Shown piece by piece: positions 1 through 12,436 of a DNA stretch of 64,000 bases. The notes below the pieces were generated by a model that was not told where the DNA came from, searched no databases, and saw only the letters and a list, made by a program, of their open reading frames with translations. Every line of letters begins with the position of its first letter. Within the stretch, counting starts at the first letter, position 1. The position numbers were made by a program, and so were the translations under genes. Origin of the DNA: Symbiodinium natans. Taxonomy: Eukaryota; Sar; Dinophyceae; Suessiales; Symbiodiniaceae. Location of the stretch: the NCBI GenBank assembly GCA_905221605.1, contig CAJNDS010002602.1, positions 248,001 through 312,000 on the forward strand. Direction: 5' to 3'.

Positions 1-55
1 GGAAAGATGAAGACGAATACCATCTTCTCTTTGCCATGGGCAAAACCCGAGCCTT

Positions 56-966
56 AGCTTCCAAATAAACCCTATTTGAGCCACCCACCCCCCCCCCCCC
101 GGCCCTCCCCCCTCTCCTTTATAGGAAATGAAAACTGGACATGAACGATGTCCTCTCTCTCCTACTGGGACATGAAAGTCCTCCTGTATTCGTTTTCAAT
201 GAAAGATCTGTCTCTCGAGGAAATGGAAGATCTCCTCTATCTCTTTCTAGTAAACACTTCTTCAAGTAGGAGAAAGGCTTTTTCATAAGGTGTAAATAAG
301 GAGCTCTGTCATTCCCTTGGAGGACCCCTTTTCAGAAGAGGCAAGGGCATTCATTACCTACACAGAGATAAAAGAGCTTTCACATGACCTAGACACATGA
401 CTTTTGATTGAATTCTGTGGCTCATACTACAATAACAAAACAAAACGCATTGAACAGCAGCACAAGGCTATTGAAAACACCATTTTTTCAGAGAAAAAAG
501 GAATTGAAGTTGATCAACTTAGTTTCGATTAGAGTTTGTGGTTCTGCAACAACAAAACAAAATGCATTGAGAAAAGAGAAATAGCGCAAGGTCTACGGAA
601 AGAACAACTTATTCAACAAAGACAGCAAACATAAAGAAGCAACCGAAACGAACGTTGTGCAATTTAGTTTCAGGTAGCTTCTGTGGGTTTTGTAAAAACA
701 ATACGGTATAGAAAAGCGCGTCGGTTAGACCCTTTCTCTTCAAAAACCTTCGGCTAAACCCTACACACCAAATTCGTCAAGTTCTGTGGTTAGACTCGGT
801 TAGACCCTTTCTTTGTAGAAACCTTCCGTCCATTACCCTAGGCCCGAAATCTCGTCAATTCTGTGGTTACTGCCTTTCTCTCAAAAAAAACACGGGTTGA
901 ACTGTTGAAGTTTACATATGTAATAGTTATAATAGCTTGCAAAGGTTTAAATGCTTCTGCTTTTGT
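56..966. repeat. Large direct repeat, copy A
   Basis: This stretch is repeated almost unchanged at 5041-6012. Both copies start at 'agcttccaaataaaccctat', run through a poly-C tract, the same CTTCAAGTAGGAGAAAGG segment and two TTAGACCCTTTC-containing sub-repeats, and end at 'atgcttctgcttttgt'. Copy B differs by small insertions (around 5138-5171 and 5329-5350) and scattered substitutions. No convincing coding frame exists in either copy. After the shared end, copy A continues into an imperfect hairpin, while copy B runs into the sequence leading to the DUF4116 gene, so 966/6012 is a clear repeat boundary. Confidence 0.9.
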
Positions 967-1175
967 AGAAAAGGCAGTGAGTCGGTCGCGCGAGATTTTT
1001 GCAGTCGCGTTTTCTCGTGATTTCTCCAAACAGAGGACGGACGTCTGGTGCGATCTACGTGCCTCCTTTTGTAAAAAGGCAGCGAGTAGATCACACCAGA
1101 GTGTGGCCATTGTGTTTTCTCGTGATTTCTCCGAATAGAAGACGGACAAAATCTAGTTAAACTTCCGTTGAATAC
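967..1175. repeat. Paired short repeats with imperfect hairpin
   Basis: Two related blocks (about 1006-1041 and 1105-1145) share 'ttttctcgtgatttctcc' followed by a 'gacgg' motif. Between them, 1048-1105 forms an imperfect inverted repeat: 'tctggtgcgatctacgtgcc' pairs with the complement of 'ggcagcgagtagatcacacc'. The small ORFs here on both strands simply read through the hairpin. I see no gene. Confidence 0.55.
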
Positions 1176-2320
1176 CAAGAAGTGGAGGAGCTATATACAA
1201 GGTAGGGGAATTCCGAGTTTCTAGAGTCACTTCTCTGTCCTTTCCCATTAAAAGAAAAGGAACTTTCTCATGGCATAATCAGAGAAGAGTATCTCATTCC
1301 TTTGAGGTAGAGGCGTTCTCTTCGTTCCCGTTTAAGGAGGCAAAAGCTCTGTCACGCTCTCCCATTCCTTAGCCGGTTACAAGGTAAAGGGGCGTTTGGC
1401 TTTATGTCTTCATTCTTACTGGGTAAGGGAGGGGTTTGTCATGCTTCTTTCAGTGGGAAATACATTGCCTATGTTAACATGTTAACAGCTGGAGGAAATC
1501 TTAATGTTTTAAGTTAGACGGAGAAGGAGCTTTTTCATTTAGTAACTACTAGGAAGTAGAGGAGCTACAAAGCAGAGACCATGTAGAGGAATTCCGAGTT
1601 CCAGAATCGTTTCTCATTCCTTTCCCATTAATATAAGTGGAAAGGGAACTTTCTCGTGTCGCATTCCTTTATAAGAGGTAGAGGAGCTCTCTTCATTGCT
1701 GTTTAAAGAGGCAAAAGCTCTGTCACGCTCTCCCGTTCCCCTCTCCGATTACGAAGTACAGGGGCTTTTGGCTTTATGTCTTCGTTCGCTTTGTCATGCT
1801 CCTTTCCTATTGGGAAATAGATTGGTGCCTCTGTTAACAGCTAGACGAACTCTTCATGGATCCCTATCCGATTAGGACTTACAGGGCATGAAGCGATAAA
1901 GGAGCTGTCTTTTTTCTTCCTGAGGACTGGAGGGGGTTTGTCATGCTTTGAGGGACTCTTCATGTCTTGTTAAACAGCGATGGCGCTCTTCATTTAATAC
2001 CAAGAAGCAGAGTAGCTACAAGGTACAGACCAGGTAGAGGAATTCCGAGTTCCAGAATCGTTTCCCTTTCCTTTCCGATTGAAAGTGGAAACGAACTTTC
2101 TCATGCTCTATTCATCTCAGTCCGGTTGCCTTTTTTGCCAGCTAATGCCAAGATGTCGTAAGTAGAGGAGCTACAAGGTAGGGACCAGGTAGAGGAATTC
2201 CGAGCCGCAGAATCGCTTCTCTTTCTTTTCCAATTGAAAGTGGAAAAGGAACTTTCTCATTTCCTATTCAGATAAATAGTACCTCATTCCTTTAAGAGGC
2301 GGAGAAGCTTGCTTCATATC
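1176..2320. repeat. Dispersed short-repeat cluster (GAATTCCGAG family)
   Basis: Four copies of a motif around 'gaattccgagttccagaatc' occur near 1208, 1590, 2039 and 2197. Each is followed by a TTTCC(C/G)ATT-type segment and 'ggaactttctcat'. Other shared blocks between copies are 'gaggcaaaagctctgtcacg' (about 1338 and 1709) and 'ggcttttggctttatgtctt' or close variants (about 1393 and 1752). The layout suggests an old, decayed tandem array with a period of roughly 370-450 bp. No supportable coding frame. Confidence 0.65.
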
Positions 2321-2428
2321 GCTTCTCTTTCCTTTCCTATGAAAGTGGAAACGGCACTTTCTCATTCTCGAAAAAAGTATCTCATTCCTTTAAGAGGCAA
2401 CGGAGCCGCCCTGTTTCCTTTAAAACAA

Positions 2429-2492
2429 GGCGGTTCAACAGTACCAAATTTTCTTAGAGGTTGTCTTGAAAATTTGGTACTGTTGAACCGCC
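2429..2492. repeat. Perfect 25-bp inverted repeat (hairpin)
   Basis: The left arm 2429-2453 begins GGCGGTTCAACAGTACC and is matched exactly by the reverse complement at 2468-2492, leaving a 14-nt loop (2454-2467). A related shorter palindrome, CCGCCCTGTTT...AAAACAAGGCGG, overlaps the left side (about 2406-2432). A perfect 25-bp stem in otherwise decayed repeat DNA suggests a recent foldback element or a structured RNA. No gene is attached to it. Confidence 0.85.
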
Positions 2493-2518
2493 CTGCTTTC
2501 TTCAAACACGGCAGCACG

Positions 2519-2973
2519 CCTCCAGAAAAATGGCCTCCTTGCTATCTCTCTCCTCTCTCACTTCCCTTTCCCTTCTCTCCTTCTAGTTTCTTTTAACCGA
2601 TAAAACACAAGAAAGGAACTTGCGTGATAAAGCAGTGGAAGGTAAACCGAGGGTGACTCCTTGCGCGTGGACCTTGCCGTACTTCATCATATCCCTCTTC
2701 TTGGCCTATCTCTTCTGCTCTTTTTTCTTACTGTTCTCCTGTTCATAATTCTTCCTGTTTAGTTGTTCTTATTTCGAAAAGAAAGAGGGAAGGGAGAGAT
2801 AAGGGAGGGAGGAAAGATAAAGAAGAGCGCCATCTTCTCAGCGCCTTGTTTTGTCTCTCCCTCTTCTCTATTCATCTCTCTTCTATTCTTTTCTTTGCTA
2901 TTCCATTGAAGTTGGGTTCCCTGTATCTCTCCTCTCTCCTTCTCTCTTCCTCCTCTTCTCCTGCTCCCCTCTA
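2519..2973. repeat. Direct repeat of ~0.45 kb, copy A
   Basis: This segment, starting 'ccagaaaaatggcctccttg' and ending near 'cctctaaa', recurs at about 4408-4865 with few changes. It is strongly pyrimidine-rich on the + strand (CTCTCC runs). Short ORFs in it are CT-repeat artefacts. Together with the 56-966 / 5041-6012 pair it shows that this block grew by repeated duplication. Confidence 0.8.
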
Positions 2974-3127
2974 AACGGTTGCTCCTTACAGATAGGTGCC
3001 CTCCCTCCTCTTCAGGAAATATCCTTTCCCTTACTTTGCTTTTTTAAGCGAAGAAAACAACAGATAAGAAGAGAGGAAAGGGAATGACTAAGTAAAGAGA
3101 GGAGCCCTTCAATTTCCCTCCCTACAT

Positions 3128-3770
<643 letters not shown>

Positions 3771-3975
3771 ATGTTCATTAATTGTTCTTCCTTTTGTCTT
3801 TTCTTTCTAACGGACATGAACAAGAGAAGAGAAAAATAAGAAACAGAGGAAAGATGAAAACGAGCACCGTCTTCTCTTTGCCTGATTTTTGCGCCTCCCT
3901 CGCCTGCCTTCATTTCTCTTCCATTCTTGTCATTGCTCTTCCCATTAGAGTTGCATTACTTTTGATCTCTCCTCT

Positions 3976-3987
3976 CTCCTTTCTCTC

Positions 3988-4040
<53 letters not shown>
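3976..4040. repeat. (CT)n microsatellite
   Basis: CT dinucleotide tract of about 45 bp inside a wider pyrimidine-rich segment. The flanking 3845-3885 segment resembles the first 45 bases of the window (AAGATGAAGACGAAT-type start), another sign of internal duplication in this block. Confidence 0.85.
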
Positions 4041-4407
4041 TCTCTTGTTCTCCTTTAAATCTCAAAAACACACAAAAGGAAGCTTCTTTGCCTTTTTGAA
4101 TGAAAAAAGAAAAGAAAAAAGAGATAGGGAAACAAATTGAAGAGCTCCACCTTTCCTCTCGTTCTATGTGTTGCTTCCTTGTCGTTTCAGAAAGCAAGCA
4201 AAATGAGGGCAAGGGGGCTTCCTGAAGAGGAGAGGGGGCACCTATCTGCGAAGAGCAAGAATAGTCTTGTCTTGTTTAATTATAGAGGGAAAAGGGAGAG
4301 ACAAAGAAGGGAGAGATTACAGATAAAGAAGAGTGCCATCTCCTTTGTGCCTTGTTGCGTTCCTCCGTCTCCTTGTTTCTTGTCTCCTCTCTTCTGTTCA
4401 GTACCCT

Positions 4408-4865
4408 TCCAGAAAAATAAGTGGCCTCCTTGCTATCTCTCTCCCCTCTCACGTCCCTTTCCCTTCTCTCCTTCTAGTTTCTTTTAACTGATAAAACACA
4501 AGAAAGGAACTTGCATGATAAAGCAGTGGAAGGTAAGGCAGAGGGTGACTCCTTGCGCGTGGACCTTGCCGTACTTCATCATATCCCTCTTCTCGGCCTA
4601 TCTCTTCTGCTCTTTTTTCTTACTGTTCTCCTTTGCATAATTCTTCCTGTTTAGTTGTTCTTATTTCGAAAAGAAAGAGGGAAGGGAGAGATAAGGGAGG
4701 GAGGACGATAAAGAAGAGTGCCATCTTCTCAGCGCCTTGTTTTGTCTCTCCCTCTTCTCTATTCATCTCTCTTCTATTCTTTTCTTTGCTATTCCATTGA
4801 AGTTGGATTCCCTGTATCTCTCCTCTCTCCTTCTCTCTCCCTCCTCTTCTCCTGTTCCTCTCTAA
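4408..4865. repeat. Direct repeat of ~0.45 kb, copy B
   Basis: Second copy of the 2519-2973 segment, differing by a short insertion after 'ccagaaaaa' and scattered substitutions. The copies diverge after 'ctctaaa'. Confidence 0.8.
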
Positions 4866-5040
4866 ATGACAAAAACACAAGAAAGGAAGAACAAGATGGG
4901 AATGGAAGCCCTTTTCCTGTCTTCTCCTGTTGCAATAAGAAGGAAAAGAGCACAGGAGATAAGGAAGGGAATTGAAGAGCTCCTCTAGCAACTTTCTCAT
5001 GCCCTTTCCTTTCTATCTACCACACCACAACACGACCCTC

Positions 5041-6012
5041 AGCTTCCAAATAAACCCTATTTAAGCCGGCCACCCCCCCCCTCCCCCTCCCCCCTCTCCT
5101 TTATAGGAAATGAAAACTGGACACGAACGATGTCCTCTATCTTTTAATGCAGCAGGAGAGAGCTCCTCTCTCTCTTAATGGGACATGAAAGTCCTCCTGT
5201 GTTTGTTTTCAATGAAAGATCTGTCTCTCGAGGAAATGGAAGATCTCCTCTATCTCTTTCTAGGAAACACTTCTTCAAGTAGGAGAAAGGCTTTTTCATA
5301 AGGTGTAAATCAGGAGCTCTGTCATTCCCCAAAAAAGAAGAAGGAGAGAGGGGAGCCCTTGGAGGACCCTTTTCAGAAGAGGCAAGGGCACTCATTACCT
5401 ACACAGAGATAAAAGAGCTTTCAGATGACCTAGACACATGACTTTCGATTGAATTCTGTGGCTCATACTACAATAACAAAACAAAATGCATTGAACAGCA
5501 GCACAAGGCTATGGAAACCACCATATTTTCAGAGAGAGAAAAAAAGGAATTGAAGTTGAGCAACTTAGTTTCGATTAGAGTTTGTTGTTCTGCAACAACA
5601 AAACAAAATGCATTGAGAAAAGAGAAATAGCGCAAGGTCTACGGAAAAAACAACTTATTCAACAAAGACAGCAAACATAAAGAAGCAACCGAAACGAACG
5701 TTGTGCAATTTAGTTTCAGGTAGCTTCTGTGGGTTTTGTAAAAACAATACGGTATAGAAAAGCGCGTCGGTTAGACCCTTTCTCTTCAAAAGCCTTCGGC
5801 TAAACCCTACACACCAAATTCGTCAAGTTCTGTGGTTAGACTCGGTTAGACCCTTTCTTTGTAGAAACCTTCCGTCCATTACCCTAAGCCCGAAATCTCG
5901 TCAATTCTGTGGTTACTGCCTTTCTCTCAAAAAAAACAAGGGTTGAACTGCTGAAGTTTAAATATGTAGTAGTTATAATAGCTTCCAAAGGTTTAAATGC
6001 TTCTGCTTTTGT
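5041..6012. repeat. Large direct repeat, copy B
   Basis: Second copy of 56-966. After its end at 6012 the composition changes abruptly from repeat-block DNA to the mixed composition of the gene-bearing remainder of the window, so this boundary separates the repeat block from the gene cluster. 6013-6145 is short intergenic DNA with an (AT)n run at 6125-6138. Confidence 0.9.
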
Positions 6013-6145
6013 GGCAGGAGGAGCCAGCAACAGAAAGTGTCTGGCCAAAGAGATTAGGGTTTAAATAGTCCATTGTATATAAACAAAAGACCTATGTCAA
6101 ATCATACGTAAAGGTTCCTGCCTCATATATATATATATACCGGCC

Positions 6146-9059
6146 ATGTTGAATGTCCTTGCCGCCGATAAGGACAAGGCCATTGTTTTGACTGCCATCA
6201 AGCAGAGCCCCGATGCTATCCGGCATGCATCTGATGCTTTAAGATCACAGAAAGACTTCTTGTCCGGAGCTCAGTGCCAAGAAGCCGTGCAGTTGCATTA
6301 CCTCCAGTCAACTTGATATGTCTTTTTTCGAACCTGGAAGGATCGAAGCTATCAACTGCAGCAAGGGCTTGGCTCTGAAGTCCCTGGGTCTCCCGGCTTC
6401 TGTTTGCACCTTCAGTACATGCATGAAGGTTGTCATTTCCGGCAACAACCTCACGATGTTGTGCATCGACCTGGGGTTTGTTGGGGGCCCTCAAACTTTC
6501 ATCTCCATGCAAGATTCCGAAGATATCCGAAGGTCAAGACCGAATGCGCGACCGAGAGCTGCAGCAAGCCGCAGTCCATGCAAACTGGAGGATGCTGGGC
6601 TGGCTATGCAAGCAGGCCCCTGATCTCAGCCACTCAACTACTCAACTGGGCAGTTCACTTATTCAGTTTACCTCTGAATCTGTGTCTTTTTTCCCTTTGG
6701 AGACATCGTGTTCTCGCCTGGGGTTGGGAATGTCCGAAGACACTTGGCGCATCAGAAGCATATCGAAAGCAGAAGAATAATCATTTTTGTAAATGTGATT
6801 TCGTTCGTGCATGAATCGAGGCAGGCCAGATAAGGGACCACCAGATGCAATCGTAGGTTTCAGCGCAAGGCTATCCCGAGCTCCTTAGTTTAAGGCATGG
6901 ACACAGAGATAGTGTCTGCGGCCGTGGCCAGCAACGGATGTGTGCCTTATCGGCATCATTTGCAGTACTCGTCGTACGTCTGAGTGCTTAGCTCGCTGTT
7001 CTGCACTCCTGCATTGTATTGCACTTCTTGGCTGATGTCAAAACATCCGAATTTCCAAGGCGTTGGAATTTGCTGCCTCCGAGCTCCGCAACGACACTGC
7101 CTTAGTAGCACTGGCGCTGGAGAAGTGCCTTGGAAATCAGTGATGCGCAAGATCTTTTGGAAGTGAGCTTCTTGTGCAAGGGCATGGCAAGGATAAGGAA
7201 GCCGTTGAATGAAATGCCCGACGTAGTTCGCATCTTAGAAGCCGTGGGGCAGCACTGCGCTGGGCTTCGGATGCGTGTCGAGCCGAGAGGCCGGATCTGT
7301 GTGGCGATGGTGGTTCTTGTTTTGTTGCGACGCGCTGAGCTGTGTGTAGGTATACATATATATATAATATGTATGGCCCCCCCTTAGATCTGCGGTATGC
7401 CTACGGTATGTAGGTGTATTTCGTGCAAGCTCGAGTTTCTGGACATGGCGCTTCGAAAAGGACAGTTCAATTCGTTGATAAAGTCACGGGTTAGTTTACA
7501 CCAACTTTCTACACTGATCCCATAGAAGCCGCCCAGAACAAGCAAATTGTTTACGTAGGGGGTGGGTGAGTGATATCTAGGAGGCAGTTGATTGCTCACG
7601 TCTTCTTCTAAAGAAGAGCTTCAGGAGCTTAACCTTGCATGTGACACCTACTGGTAATAGCACCCCATCTTACGAATTGCTTTAAACGATGAGGGCGAAT
7701 GTTGTTAAACAGCTTGATCTGCAATCGACGGTGAAAGAGTGATTTACTTGTGCCACGAAGTAATAACGCTCTTCTAGCCAAACGGCTTCAGCTATGAATT
7801 GTTAACTCGGGGCGGGGGTCTGCTAGAATTAGGAGCCGACTTTTTTGTTTGGTGCGAACATTCCTGAAGTTACCAAAGCGCACATTTTTTAACCCAAAGA
7901 TGTTTCTACCTGAAGGTTTACCTGAGTGTTTGCGTCCCCCTCACTGCAATGTTTTGGACCTTATGGACGTAACATTTTCCTGAATTGCTTGAAATCACTG
8001 CGAGACACAACCCGAGGACGTCCTGATTGGGGTTTTGCAGGTTCTGGCTCGCGGTCGAAACTTTTCTGACCCCTGACATGTGACTTTCAGTCGCCATTCT
8101 GGGTTGGGGCTTGACGAGCGGAGGTGGCATACTGTAAGCAATATTAATTGAATCGTGGGGCAGCCTGCCTTGTCACAAGCATTTCATTGGTGAAGTCTGT
8201 TGAGGTGCTCGAGTTGTGTGGCAAGGGTTCAGGTTCAAGATCTTCGATAATCAGAAAGCGGGTGCTTGGCCAGGGAGTTGGTCCATGCAGCTGTCCGGCT
8301 TGATGCCACCATGCTCCAGTACGCCTCTGAGGAGCCAGCAGCTGTTGTGCTCCGTTCTCGTCCCCCAGTTCGCATGGCACAGATTCAGGATTGTCAATCA
8401 GTACTTACAAATACATACTTCAGAATTAGAGTGGCGGCGCTCTGGCAGGCGTCCGGTCCTTGAGAGCGCAAATTTGTGGTTTCTCTCAGGCTTCCACAAA
8501 CAGAGTCCTGAAAATCATTATCCCAAGCTCAGCAATCTCCAACGGGTCGGCGTACACCATGTGAACCTTCCTCCACCAACCCCACTTCTAGAATCCACCT
8601 ACGTGCAACCACAGCTCCTTGTGCGCCGCTCGAAACCATCTGACGCTGGGATGGGTTGGGTATAACTAGGCAGCGTTTGGGAAGTTTGTCTGTCTTTCAG
8701 GACCTTCGCGAAGATATGGCCATTGTGATGCAAGCGGTCAGGGGCTGCATGGCGAAAGCAAGCGATTTGCGGGGGCTGCAATGTGCAGCTAGCAAGTACT
8801 CATGGGATGAACCCCCCATGTTCGTGATTTTGCCTGCGAGCTCTGCTTTCGCCAAGGCAACGGAAACACCCTGCGCTACGCAGGTACGGCACTCCGCCTG
8901 GACCGACAAGTGGTCGAGGCTGGCTGTAAGAAACTCTGGCACATGGACACCATGTGCAATTAGGCCTTGAGCATTCTTGAGACTGCGGACGCAGGCTTGG
9001 TTTGTTTTGCCAGGCTGCCCTGCAACAGGCAGGTCCTCACGTCCTGGCATTTGCCGGAG
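6146..9059 (+). CDS. DUF4116-repeat protein, multi-exon
   Basis: Function unknown; DUF4116 units (Pfam PF13475) are short helical repeats abundant in dinoflagellates. The first likely exon starts with ATG at 6146 and reads MLNVLAADKDKAIVLTAIKQ then SPDAIRHASDALRS. Further units: DRELQQAAVHANWRML (about 6547), DTEIVSAAVASNG (about 6901), FAASELRNDTALVALALEK (about 7072). The 3' part can be spliced precisely: 8274-8331 (ELVHAAVRLDATMLQYASE), 8701-8743 (DLREDMAIVMQAVRG), 8857-8918 (NGNTLRYAGTALRLDRQVVE), 9014-9059 (AALQQAGPHVLAFAGG). The joins are in frame and recreate continuous repeats. Donors are GA at 8332, GC at 8744, 8919 and probably 9060; acceptors are AG|G. Middle exon limits and the true 3' end are unclear, and a partly decayed gene is possible. 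Confidence 0.8.
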
Positions 9060-12000
9060 GCCGTCCGAGCGCTTGTGTGAGTTCTCGGTGCATCGGGTAC
9101 AGGGCACTGATGTAGTCTGGTCGAGGCGTCCCAGTTGTCGAGACTGGACAGAATCATAGCATGTAATACACGCGAAGTCACTGGGCATTGTTCCTCGGTA
9201 TACCTGCTATAGTATAAGCCTGCAAAGGCAGTCTGCGCCTGATGCGCTGCACAAAGCATAGGCAGGCAAGCAATCAAGTAAGCAAGCCCGGACATTTTTT
9301 TCATCGACTTTTTTTCTCGACGTGCAAGGAGAAGTCGCTCAGACACTGCTGGCGGAGATGAGATGCTTTGACATTTTTGCTGAAGATTCAGATTGAAAAG
9401 GCCCTTGCAGCGCCCGCATGATGCCCCCCCGGACGGTTCCACACCGCAAACGTCAACCAGTTGAGAGGTGTGGAGATCAGTCAGTAGTCCACCCACAGTA
9501 GGTTTCTGCGATTTAGGCTTCTGAGTTGAGACGGCATCTTGGAGCTGGTGTACAGCTTCACAGCCATTTTGGCCACCTGCAAGTGCATGCTGAAGACCTG
9601 CGACAAGACATAGATGAGCTGAGATGTTCAACAACCAAGAGTAAGGAGCAAATAGATTTGCAGATCATGTGCCAACTGTGCCCTACCTTGCTGCCCAAGA
9701 TGGGCCGATGAGGGCCAGTGACGGCAGCCTATGGTGCACAACGGAGATGCGGAAGGACTGAGGGGCCAAGGTCTGCACACATCACCCTGCTTCTCTGATG
9801 TGCGCATTTGTCCCTGAGCCTGGTAGACACAAGTTCAGGCCGAGTCCAGGCAACTATTTGTGAAGCAGCATGCTGCTTCATCCCTTCCGACACAGCTTTA
9901 GGACCCATCAGCAACATCAGCAACACATGGCCCCCTCCTGTGCTGCCGACAAGGCCTGCCAACACGCCAAAGGAACAGGGACCGAAAGAAAGAACAGAGA
10001 GAGGTTGTGGAGTTAACACCAATAGAGTTCAGATATAGCTTTTTGTCCAACCGTAACAGGCGGGGAGTGATGACAGAGGGGCGGTGTTTGATTGCGAGAT
10101 ATTTTGGAGTTTTTCCGGTTCTTGACATCGGGAACCGGATAGTGCATCACTTCCTGCAAACTCACAGAATCTACCAAGAAGATCTGGGAATGCTTGCCCC
10201 AAGATGCATGCAACAATATGGCCCTGAAGGCCTCACAAGCTTCATCCTCGACTTGCCCAAAGTGGCTGGAGCCAGGTCTACAGTAGCGTGGCGACACAAC
10301 CTTGCAGCAGAACTTTGCAGCATCGCTGGACAGGAACCAATTGAAGATAAGAGTCGTTGCTGGGATTTCCTTGGGTGCTTCCACGTAGTTTCTGTAGCCG
10401 TGCAGGTTCCGGCATATATCTGTCCTGTTAAAGTGCTCTCTGTCAAAACGGCTGCCACATTCAGGCAAAGGTATAGTTCCAACTGCGCCGCACGATGCGC
10501 GCTTCATACGGGTGCCTGGCGGCTGGCGACCTCGTGTTCGGCAGGCCTGGGAGGAATTGCGAGGGCAGCATTGAGTATCATAAATCATAATCTTACAGGG
10601 CTGAACTAGAAATGAGCGAATGCAGCCTGTTGCAACTGTAGCAGATTTTGGAATATGCGGGTAAGAGTATCTTGGGAATGCGCCACATCGTGACCAGGTA
10701 GCTGTGCTGGAAGAGACGACTCTCAAAAGAGCAAAGGACTGCCACGACCTGGTTTTCACGTCTCACACTGTATTCACGCTGCCAAAGCATGCCAAAGCCT
10801 GCAAGCAGCATACAGTGAAGGGCCCATCTCAGCTCCTTCGCATGCCCCGCCCCAACAGCATTTTCAATCTTCATGCTGAACTTCATCAGCAGCACCCGTC
10901 GTTGTCTCGGCAAGGACAGCCTTTCTCCGCAAGAGCTTAGTCGAGAAGGTCCGACTTCCGAAATGTCCGAACGTAAATTACGCTTGTGCCGAAGTTGCCG
11001 AGCAATCCAGCAAAAAGCGATGGCTCCGTAATCCAGTAGTATCCAGTAGTTTGTTTGCTCGACTGGGCCGCTGGAATACGCACAACATTGGCCACAGCAG
11101 CAAAGCATTGTATAGCATAGTCATCCGCTTTGACTGATCCCTCAACGGCAGGTGAGCCCGCGCCGAGCTGGGAGGTGCCCTCGGGCATGTACCGCGACAT
11201 CTCCCAAGCCTCGCTGCAGAGCGTGCCTGGGGTTCCGATGAGCGAACACATGCGTGCTCTGCCACTGAGGCCGTGCAGGCTATAGCATGCTGTTTCCGAC
11301 CCAGTTCAGCTTGGAATCCACCAAGGTCTGCTCACGAGCCACGACCCTTGGGCGCAGCGCTTTGGCGTTGTCTCGTCCCGATGGCCTGCCACGAGAGAAG
11401 CGGCCATACAGGCTGGGAGCCGCGAGTCGTACGAGATAATCATAGTTTTCGACGGAAGCAAGACTGACACTGATGGCACGCCTTTCATGACTGATCTTTG
11501 AGCCCATTGGCATCGGTCATTTAAAGGATACAAAAGAATCTGTCAATCCAGGCGTGATCCGCATCTGTCGCCTGCAATTCGCCAATGGCCGGCGAGGTTC
11601 CTGAAGGACTTCACGTGCATAGAGCGGCTACGAGCCAGTGTGCTCGGATGAAAAGTAACTTGTAGCATTGTAGTATGTATGCCTGCCAGCAGTAAGGAGT
11701 CGGCCACCGTGTCAGCAGCGCACATCTTGCCTTGATACAGTAGAGTAGGGTCCAACTTGACGAGGCTCTCCCGACACAGGAGTCTGTCAGGCCTTTCCTA
11801 AGCACGCTTTACCTTCATATCGGTGCGGTGAGAGATTGCCAGCCTACTCAAGACCCTCTCTCCAAGTTGTTGATCCCAAATGCGGTGTGAGGAGAACCAG
11901 CAGAACCTAGAGAAAGCCCAAGTCAGCGATGACCCGTTGGACAACGCACGCTGGCTTGATTATATCAGGATGGATGGTGCGAGCGCCCTTTGAGGCTGCT

Positions 12001-12436
12001 CAATTACATCGAAGTATAAGTATATCATGTATAGCAGTGTCGCATCAGGCTGAGGACATCCAAGGTCCCTGCACGTAAGTGCAAGGAGTACAGGGTATGT
12101 GCAGCTTTCAGGTGAATGTGAGTGACTTGCACGTAAGTAGCAGTGAAACCATGGGAAAACACATGGCAAAGGTCTTGTTGCATCTGGGCATGTTCATTCC
12201 CAAAGTTTCTGAGGCACTAGAAGAGCTGAAGACATTGTGCCCGGGCGAAGAATTGTTGGGAATTGCCTTAGTTGCTGGATGCGGCCTGTCGCAGTGCTGG
12301 CGAAGTAGCTTGTGTGCGTTTCGACAGAAGATCAGGCACACCCATGCACTTCAAAACAAGGTAGGAGCGCCTCGAATGACTCCTGTTGTTTTGCCTGTTG
12401 GTGTTAGGGGGTTGCAAGTCGGATGTGACGAAAATG
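9060..12436. other. Unresolved stretch, possibly with unassigned exons
   Basis: No recognisable family. Two long overlapping ORFs lie on opposite strands, 10007-10609 (+, 200 codons) and 10013-10759 (-, 248 codons); at most one can be coding and neither has a motif I know. A + strand frame at about 9217-9250 (GSLRLMR after AG|GC) could extend the DUF4116 gene. A - strand frame at 10593-11108 contains a plausible helical run (MKIENAVGAGHAKELRWALH). Introns and degraded gene pieces probably fill most of it. Confidence 0.35.
12121..12360 (+). CDS. Candidate exon, unknown helical protein
   Basis: The frame reads ETMGKHMAKVLLHLG, FIPKVSEALEELKTLCPGEE and LLGIALVAGCG, a plausible amphipathic helical segment, and ends near CCCATGCACTTCAAAACAAG|gtagga, a good GT donor at 12361. 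No family recognised, and start and end exons were not found. It lies just upstream of the inverted repeat at 12437. Confidence 0.3.

Noticed and set aside
9556-9575. AGCCATTTTGGC, matching the core of the dinoflagellate spliced leader (...AGCCATTTTGGCTCAAG)
   Set aside because: Only 12 bases match; the flanks differ (CCACCTGCAAG instead of TCAAG) and no gene start or splice donor follows. Most likely chance.
8960-9634. 224-codon minus-strand ORF as a gene
   Set aside because: It overlaps the well-supported + strand DUF4116 exon at 9014-9059 and has no recognisable domain.
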